A stretch of DNA of 53,160 nucleotides from SFFI01 sp964398655 (GTDB lineage: Bacteria > Bacillota > Clostridia > Saccharofermentanales > DTU023): contig CAYNNG010000011.1 in assembly GCA_964398655.1 (NCBI GenBank), forward strand, positions 1-53,160, read 5' to 3'. Below are positions 48,845 to 53,160 of the stretch, one piece after another; position 1 is the stretch's first letter; the number at the start of each line of letters is the position of its first letter. The translations under genes and the position numbers were made by a program. The notes below the pieces were generated by a model that searched no databases, was not told the origin of the DNA, and saw only the letters and a list, made by a program, of their open reading frames with translations.

Positions 48845-50785
48845 ATGAAGACACACAAGAGGGGAGTAACAGCGGTCAGTCAGGGTTCCTATCGGCGCAT
48901 GGCTCGCCATCTCTGGGCCAAGTTATGGACAAAGGACCGCACGATTTTGGTCTTTTGTCTCGGTTTTACCCTCTGCAGCGCCCTACTGCCGCTTTTAAAC
49001 GCCCTCCTGCCCCGGCTGATTTTGGACCAGCTGGGTCAAGCTCAAGCTTTAACTTGGGCCGCAGGCAGGGCCCTGCCCGCTGGTATGCAGACGGTTCTGC
49101 AAAATTGTCTCAATATCCTGCTGGCTTATCTGGTCTTGGCCGGCCTTGCGGGCGTGCTCAGCTCCATCTTCCGCAATTATAGTTATGGCCGTATTTCCTA
49201 CCTGCGTCTGGATTACCTGCGGGACGTCATGACCTGCCAACTCAGCATGGACTACCACTATGTAGAAGACGCCGCGTTTAATGACCGCATCAACCGGGTC
49301 ATGGACGCGGTGGCGGGGGACAACGCAGGGCTACAAATGGTCTATCGCCAGGCCTTTCTCCTGCCGGCTGACCTCTTGTCTACCCTAGTCCTCCTGGTGA
49401 TCTTAGCCCAGGCTAAAGTTTGGCTGATTATCCTCCCCTTGCTCACCCTTTTTGCTCTCTTCTGGGCCCGCTACCGCAGCGGTAAATTGCGTTATGAACT
49501 GAGGGACCAAACCAGCAAGGCAAACCGCAAGCGTTACCTTTACACTCGTCTGGCCCAAGATTTCAGCTATGGCAAGGATATCCGGCTCTTTGACCTTTCG
49601 GGGATGGTCTTGAACTACTACCAGCAGATTTTGCAGGATTACTTAGACCTCCTCCGTCAGATCGCCCGGCGGGAGTTTAACTTTAACCACGTCCCCTTGG
49701 TCGTGCGTTTGGCTTCTACCGGAGTTAGCCTCGCGGTCTTAGTTAAGCTCGCCCTGGCACATACAATCAGCATTGCCAATTTCGCCTTTTACCTCACGGC
49801 CTATACCGGACTCATGCAGGTCTTGGACCAAATGTCGATCAAACTCAGCCTCATCGTCAGCGAGGGTCGCTATGTACAAGAATTTTTAGACTTTGTCGAC
49901 CAGGACTTACAAGCGGAGTCTGGCAGTCAACTTATACCGGCGGACGCAGATATTGCCGTGGAATTTAAGGACGTGTCCTTCCATTATCCCGGCTCCGACG
50001 ACCTGGTTCTCGAGCATTTAAATTTAACCATCAAGCCCCGGGAAAAGCTGGCCCTGGTAGGGATTAACGGAGCCGGCAAATCCACCCTAGTCCGGCTCAT
50101 GACCGGGCTCTTCCTCCCCAGCTCCGGCCAGGTCCTTATCAATGGCGTAGACACCAGAGACCTGGACCGCACCGCGCTCTATAAGGCTTTCAGTGTAGTC
50201 TTCCAAAGCGAAAAGCCCCTGGCCATCACGGTTGCCCAGCAGGTGGTGGGACGCCTGGACCAGATCGACCGCCCCCAAGTAGAAGCTGTCCTGCGCCAGG
50301 TCGGGCTCTGGGATAAGGTCGCGGCCAGTCCCCAGGGCATGGACAGCAACCTGCTCAAAGTTATTGATCCAGAAGGCCTCATGCTGTCGGGTGGAGAAAG
50401 CCAAAAGCTCCTGCTGGCGAGGGCACTTTACAAGGATGCCCCGGCCTTTATTTTAGACGAACCAACTTCGGCCCTGGACGCCCTGGCGGAATCCCAGGTT
50501 TACCAGGAATTTGCCCAAGCCCTAGAGGGCAGGACCGGGCTATTCATCTCGCACCGCCTAGCCTCAACCAGTTTCTGTGACCGCATCGTCCTCCTGTCCG
50601 GAGGAAGGATTGCCGAAATAGGCAGCCACGAGGAACTCATGGCGGCACGCGGACTTTACTACGAGATGTTTACGACCCAGGGCAAGTACTATCAAACAAC
50701 TGCCCCAGATGCCCCTGGCTCCCCTGATGCCTCAGATCCCCCTGACCTAGAAGGGCAGGCCGCCGCCTGCCCTCTGGAAAACTAG
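48845..50785 (+). CDS. ABC exporter subunit (membrane domain plus ATPase)
   Basis: 646 residues from ATG 48845 (MKTHKRGVTAV), with GAGGAG six bases upstream; the longer open frame runs back through the gap and repeats. The N-terminal half has about six membrane spans ('TILVFCLGFTLCSALLPLLN', 'VDLLSTLVLLVILAQ'-type segments). The ATPase at about 375-615 has Walker A 'GINGAGKSTLVRLMTGL', signature 'LSGGESQKLLLARALYK', Walker B 'AFILDEPTSALDALAES' and H-loop 'FISHRLAST'. It probably heterodimerises with the next gene product. The substrate is unknown; peptide or lipid export is typical. Confidence 0.9.
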   Translation: MKTHKRGVTAVSQGSYRRMARHLWAKLWTKDRTILVFCLGFTLCSALLPLLNALLPRLILDQLGQAQALTWAAGRALPAGMQTVLQNCLNILLAYLVLAGLAGVLSSIFRNYSYGRISYLRLDYLRDVMTCQLSMDYHYVEDAAFNDRINRVMDAVAGDNAGLQMVYRQAFLLPADLLSTLVLLVILAQAKVWLIILPLLTLFALFWARYRSGKLRYELRDQTSKANRKRYLYTRLAQDFSYGKDIRLFDLSGMVLNYYQQILQDYLDLLRQIARREFNFNHVPLVVRLASTGVSLAVLVKLALAHTISIANFAFYLTAYTGLMQVLDQMSIKLSLIVSEGRYVQEFLDFVDQDLQAESGSQLIPADADIAVEFKDVSFHYPGSDDLVLEHLNLTIKPREKLALVGINGAGKSTLVRLMTGLFLPSSGQVLINGVDTRDLDRTALYKAFSVVFQSEKPLAITVAQQVVGRLDQIDRPQVEAVLRQVGLWDKVAASPQGMDSNLLKVIDPEGLMLSGGESQKLLLARALYKDAPAFILDEPTSALDALAESQVYQEFAQALEGRTGLFISHRLASTSFCDRIVLLSGGRIAEIGSHEELMAARGLYYEMFTTQGKYYQTTAPDAPGSPDASDPPDLEGQAAACPLEN

Positions 50786-50813
50786 AGCCCGGCAAAGCCC
50801 ACTGGAGATGAAC

Positions 50814-52913
50814 ATGAATAAAGTACAAGACAAGAAAGCTAGAAAGACCGAAGCCCGCTTCAAGAAGGCAGGCAGGTTGGCTAAGTCTCGCTCGGGCAAA
50901 GAGGATAGGCAGTCCCAAACTTCCGCCGATAAAGCAGGCAAGCAGCATAAATCTCAATCCAGCCAGTCCCGGCTGGTCCAGAGCGTAGAGGAAAAGCCGG
51001 TCAGCCGGAAGCAAAAGCTCCGCCAGCACGGGCGCTTGCTCGCCACCGTGATCCGACAAACCCGGAAGACCGCTCCCGGCTACCTGGCACTCCTGGTGTT
51101 GGATACCCTGGCGGCCTCCCTCCAAATTGCCCTTTGGGTCTTTCTTCCCAAGCTGCTCCTGGATGCCATTACCCGCCAGCTGCCCTGGGACCGCGCCCTG
51201 TACCTAGTGGGCGGCCTAGCTCTGGCCGAGGCCCTGCTCAAGCTTCTGGATAACTTCTGTCTCAGCAAGTTAGACCCCCTTTCCCACCAGGTGCAAGAGG
51301 GTTTTCAGCAGGATATCGCCCGCAAGATAAGTCATCTGCCCTACAGCAGCCTGGAAGACCCCGACCTTCTCAAGCTCAAGGAACAGGCCTCCTTTGCCAT
51401 CGTCAACCAATTTGTCGTAAAAAACATTCTCGACAATCTCCGCTTGGTCCTGCAAAACCTGGTCAACCTGATCCTCCTAGGCAGCCTGCTCTGTCAGCTT
51501 TCCTGGCTCCTCCTGGCCTTTTTACTGGCCTGCTTCGGCCTCAATGCCTGGCTGGGCAACTACCTCAAGAAATATGAGACCAATTTTTTCCTCAACCTCG
51601 TAGAGGTGAACCGCAAATACGGCTACTATGTGCAGTCCGGTTTTGACTATGATATCCAGCAGGCCGCAAGAATTTACGACCTGGCGCCCCTCCTCAATCA
51701 AAAGATTGAAGAAGTGAACCGAGAAATCTGTGATTGGCTGGACACTTATAAGAAAAAAGTGGGCCAGGTTGAGGGTCTGCAATCCTTAATTATTAGCCTG
51801 CAGACCATAGCGGCCTATGGTTATGCCGGCCTCCGGGTCCTGACCACCCTGGGAGGACCCAGAATCAGCCTGGGTTCCTTTACCCTATATGCTGGTGCGG
51901 CCCAGCAATTCTCTCACGCCATGCAGCAGATCTTCCTCGCGCTCCGCGGGACCAAGCAATACATAGACTATCTGGAACCCTACCAGACCTTTATGGCTTT
52001 GCCGGAATTGGGCGAAGCGGGGCCAGCAGGCTTGGAATCATGCGCTTCGAAATTAGCTGACCCGGAATCAGTCAGGCCTGAATTGGCTGGGACAAAACAG
52101 GCCTCCGAGGGCAAACTAGGTGGGAAGGGAGAGCGTCAACCCATTCAAACTATTGAATTTCAGGATGTCTCTTTCACCTATCCCGGCACCGACCAGCCCA
52201 TCCTGCAAAACGTCAGCTTCCGGATAAACCAAGGCGAGAAAATCTCTATAGTCGGCTTAAATGGGGCTGGCAAAACCACCTTGGTCAAGCTGCTATGCCA
52301 CTTCTTTAAGCCGAGTTCCGGCAAAATTCTTATCAATGGTCAAGACTTGGAGACCCTGGACGAAAACTCCTACCTCAGAGAGCTGGCGGCGGTCTTCCAA
52401 GATTTCCGCCTTCTGCCCTTCTCCATCCAGGCTAATGTTGCCTCTCAGCCAGATGAGGCCCTTAGCCCTTATGCTCAGGAGCGAATCAAAAACATCCTGG
52501 CCCAGGCCGGCTTGGGCCAGGTGGTGGCAGACCTGCCCGAGGGTATGCGTACTCTATTGGATAAAAGTCTCAACGAGGGCGGCACAGAACTGTCCGGCGG
52601 CCAAGCCCAGAAGTTGGCCATCGCGCGGGCCCTGTATAAAGACGGATCTCTCGTGATTTTAGACGAGCCCACCTCTGCCCTTGATCCCCTGGCCGAAGCC
52701 GAAATCTATGAACACTTCGACAGCCTGGTCCAAGGCCAGACCGCCCTCTACATCTCCCACCGCATGGCCTCTTCCCGCTTCTGCGACAAGGTCCTAGTGC
52801 TCAACGAGGGTCGGGTGGAAGGCTTTGCCCCGCACGAAGACCTGATCCAAAATCCGAACAGTCTCTACACCAAGCTCTTCCAAGAGCAGGCGCAATACTA
52901 TAAAGTGGAGTAG
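50814..52913 (+). CDS. ABC exporter subunit, partner of preceding gene, Lys-rich N-terminus
   Basis: 699 residues from ATG 50814 with GGAG six bases upstream, 28 bp after the first subunit. Residues 1-75 are a very basic, Ser/Gln/Lys-rich extension ('KVQDKKARKTEARFKKAGR') without fold. Then six membrane spans ('TAPGYLALLVLDTLAASLQI', 'LLGSLLCQLSWLLLAFLLAC'). The ATPase has Walker A 'GLNGAGKTTLVKLLCHFF', signature 'LSGGQAQKLAIARALYK', Walker B 'LVILDEPTSALDPLAEAE' and H-loop 'YISHRMASS'. Both subunits keep catalytic Glu and His, so neither ATP site looks degenerate. Confidence 0.9.
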   Translation: MNKVQDKKARKTEARFKKAGRLAKSRSGKEDRQSQTSADKAGKQHKSQSSQSRLVQSVEEKPVSRKQKLRQHGRLLATVIRQTRKTAPGYLALLVLDTLAASLQIALWVFLPKLLLDAITRQLPWDRALYLVGGLALAEALLKLLDNFCLSKLDPLSHQVQEGFQQDIARKISHLPYSSLEDPDLLKLKEQASFAIVNQFVVKNILDNLRLVLQNLVNLILLGSLLCQLSWLLLAFLLACFGLNAWLGNYLKKYETNFFLNLVEVNRKYGYYVQSGFDYDIQQAARIYDLAPLLNQKIEEVNREICDWLDTYKKKVGQVEGLQSLIISLQTIAAYGYAGLRVLTTLGGPRISLGSFTLYAGAAQQFSHAMQQIFLALRGTKQYIDYLEPYQTFMALPELGEAGPAGLESCASKLADPESVRPELAGTKQASEGKLGGKGERQPIQTIEFQDVSFTYPGTDQPILQNVSFRINQGEKISIVGLNGAGKTTLVKLLCHFFKPSSGKILINGQDLETLDENSYLRELAAVFQDFRLLPFSIQANVASQPDEALSPYAQERIKNILAQAGLGQVVADLPEGMRTLLDKSLNEGGTELSGGQAQKLAIARALYKDGSLVILDEPTSALDPLAEAEIYEHFDSLVQGQTALYISHRMASSRFCDKVLVLNEGRVEGFAPHEDLIQNPNSLYTKLFQEQAQYYKVE

Positions 52914-52929
52914 GAGTGAGGTGCTAACC

Positions 52930-53160
52930 ATGTATGATACGGATGCCAACATGAGGCGAGTTTTTCTATATTTGCTCTGGGCGGGAATTATTACTGCCCT
53001 AGCTAGCTTGCTTGTCTTTTGGACTGAATACAAGGAGGATCAAGACAAGAAAAGGTGGATCAAAAATATTTTTAAGTCGTTGGGGTACGGCGTAGCCGTC
53101 TTCTTTTTCCCCATATCAATTGTGTTGGTCATTGCCTTAGGCGTAAACCGGAAATCGTAG
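52930..53160 (+). CDS. Small two-span membrane protein, unknown
   Basis: 76 residues from ATG 52930, 16 bp after the exporter stop, ending exactly at the window edge. Two hydrophobic helices ('VFLYLLWAGIITALASLLVF' and 'YGVAVFFFPISIVLVIALGV') flank a charged loop rich in Lys/Asp ('TEYKEDQDKKRWIKNIFKS'). No family recognised. Its position suggests co-transcription with the exporter, as a possible accessory or immunity-like protein; that is conjecture. Confidence 0.65.
   Translation: MYDTDANMRRVFLYLLWAGIITALASLLVFWTEYKEDQDKKRWIKNIFKSLGYGVAVFFFPISIVLVIALGVNRKS

Overview
The window looks like a chromosomal segment of a fermentative, probably strictly anaerobic bacterium of the Bacillota (Clostridia-like). 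The evidence is a class III (anaerobic) ribonucleotide reductase, indolepyruvate:ferredoxin oxidoreductase, phosphate butyryltransferase and butyrate kinase, aspartate ammonia-lyase, a CIRCE-controlled small heat-shock gene, a sortase-anchored surface protein and a TrhP1/TrhP2-type pair of U32 proteins. Base composition is fairly GC-rich in genes and AT-rich in spacers. I cannot name a species. Eight 100-N runs mark assembly gaps. Most lie in or beside tandem repeats, and four interrupt genes or gene leaders.

Layout. 1-6144: 3' end of a corrinoid-type methyltransferase, a membrane-tethered nuclease, a RelB/ParE-type toxin-antitoxin pair, a CapA-like protein, an LPXTG-type surface protein cut by a gap, and an EamA transporter. 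6432-18413: corrinoid genes (threonine-phosphate decarboxylase, a CbiP/CobQ without its amidotransferase domain, a CbiA without its catalytic Cys, and a CbiF-fragment/CbiG fusion), mixed with an amino-acid ABC transporter, the U32 pair and a Fic protein. 18639-18840: a promoter, hairpins and a terminator that together resemble an orphan small-RNA gene. 18979-23112: 2-hydroxyacid dehydrogenase, inactive rhomboid-like protein, aspA, IS3 remnant. 23250-29358: five-gene oligopeptide ABC operon. 29510-37721: AraC regulator divergent from a disaccharide operon (binding protein, two permeases, and a GH65 phosphorylase fused to beta-phosphoglucomutase). 37887-42533: iorAB-ptb operon divergent from buk. 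42630-43235: CIRCE and Hsp20. 43930-47688: TauE-like permease, then a cobalamin riboswitch upstream of nrdDG. 47722-53160: a repeat array, a truncated DUF4143 ATPase gene, a two-subunit ABC exporter and a small membrane protein.

How it fits together. Catabolism is amino-acid and sugar based. Peptides and amino acids enter by ABC transporters. Aromatic 2-oxo acids are oxidised by IorAB, and acyl-CoA is converted to acid plus ATP by Ptb/Buk. An imported disaccharide would be split phosphorolytically by the GH65 domain and isomerised by the fused mutase. Corrinoid metabolism is the recurring theme: several biosynthetic enzymes have open frames but eroded domains, while nrdDG, a B12-independent system, sits under a B12 riboswitch.

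The most unusual signals are three. First, glutaminase function has apparently been lost in both corrin amidases. Second, a dispersed family of about 34-bp repeats with inverted ends recurs in intergenic regions at about 38 or 72-75-bp intervals. Third, there is the candidate structured RNA. No rRNA, tRNA or CRISPR array was seen.
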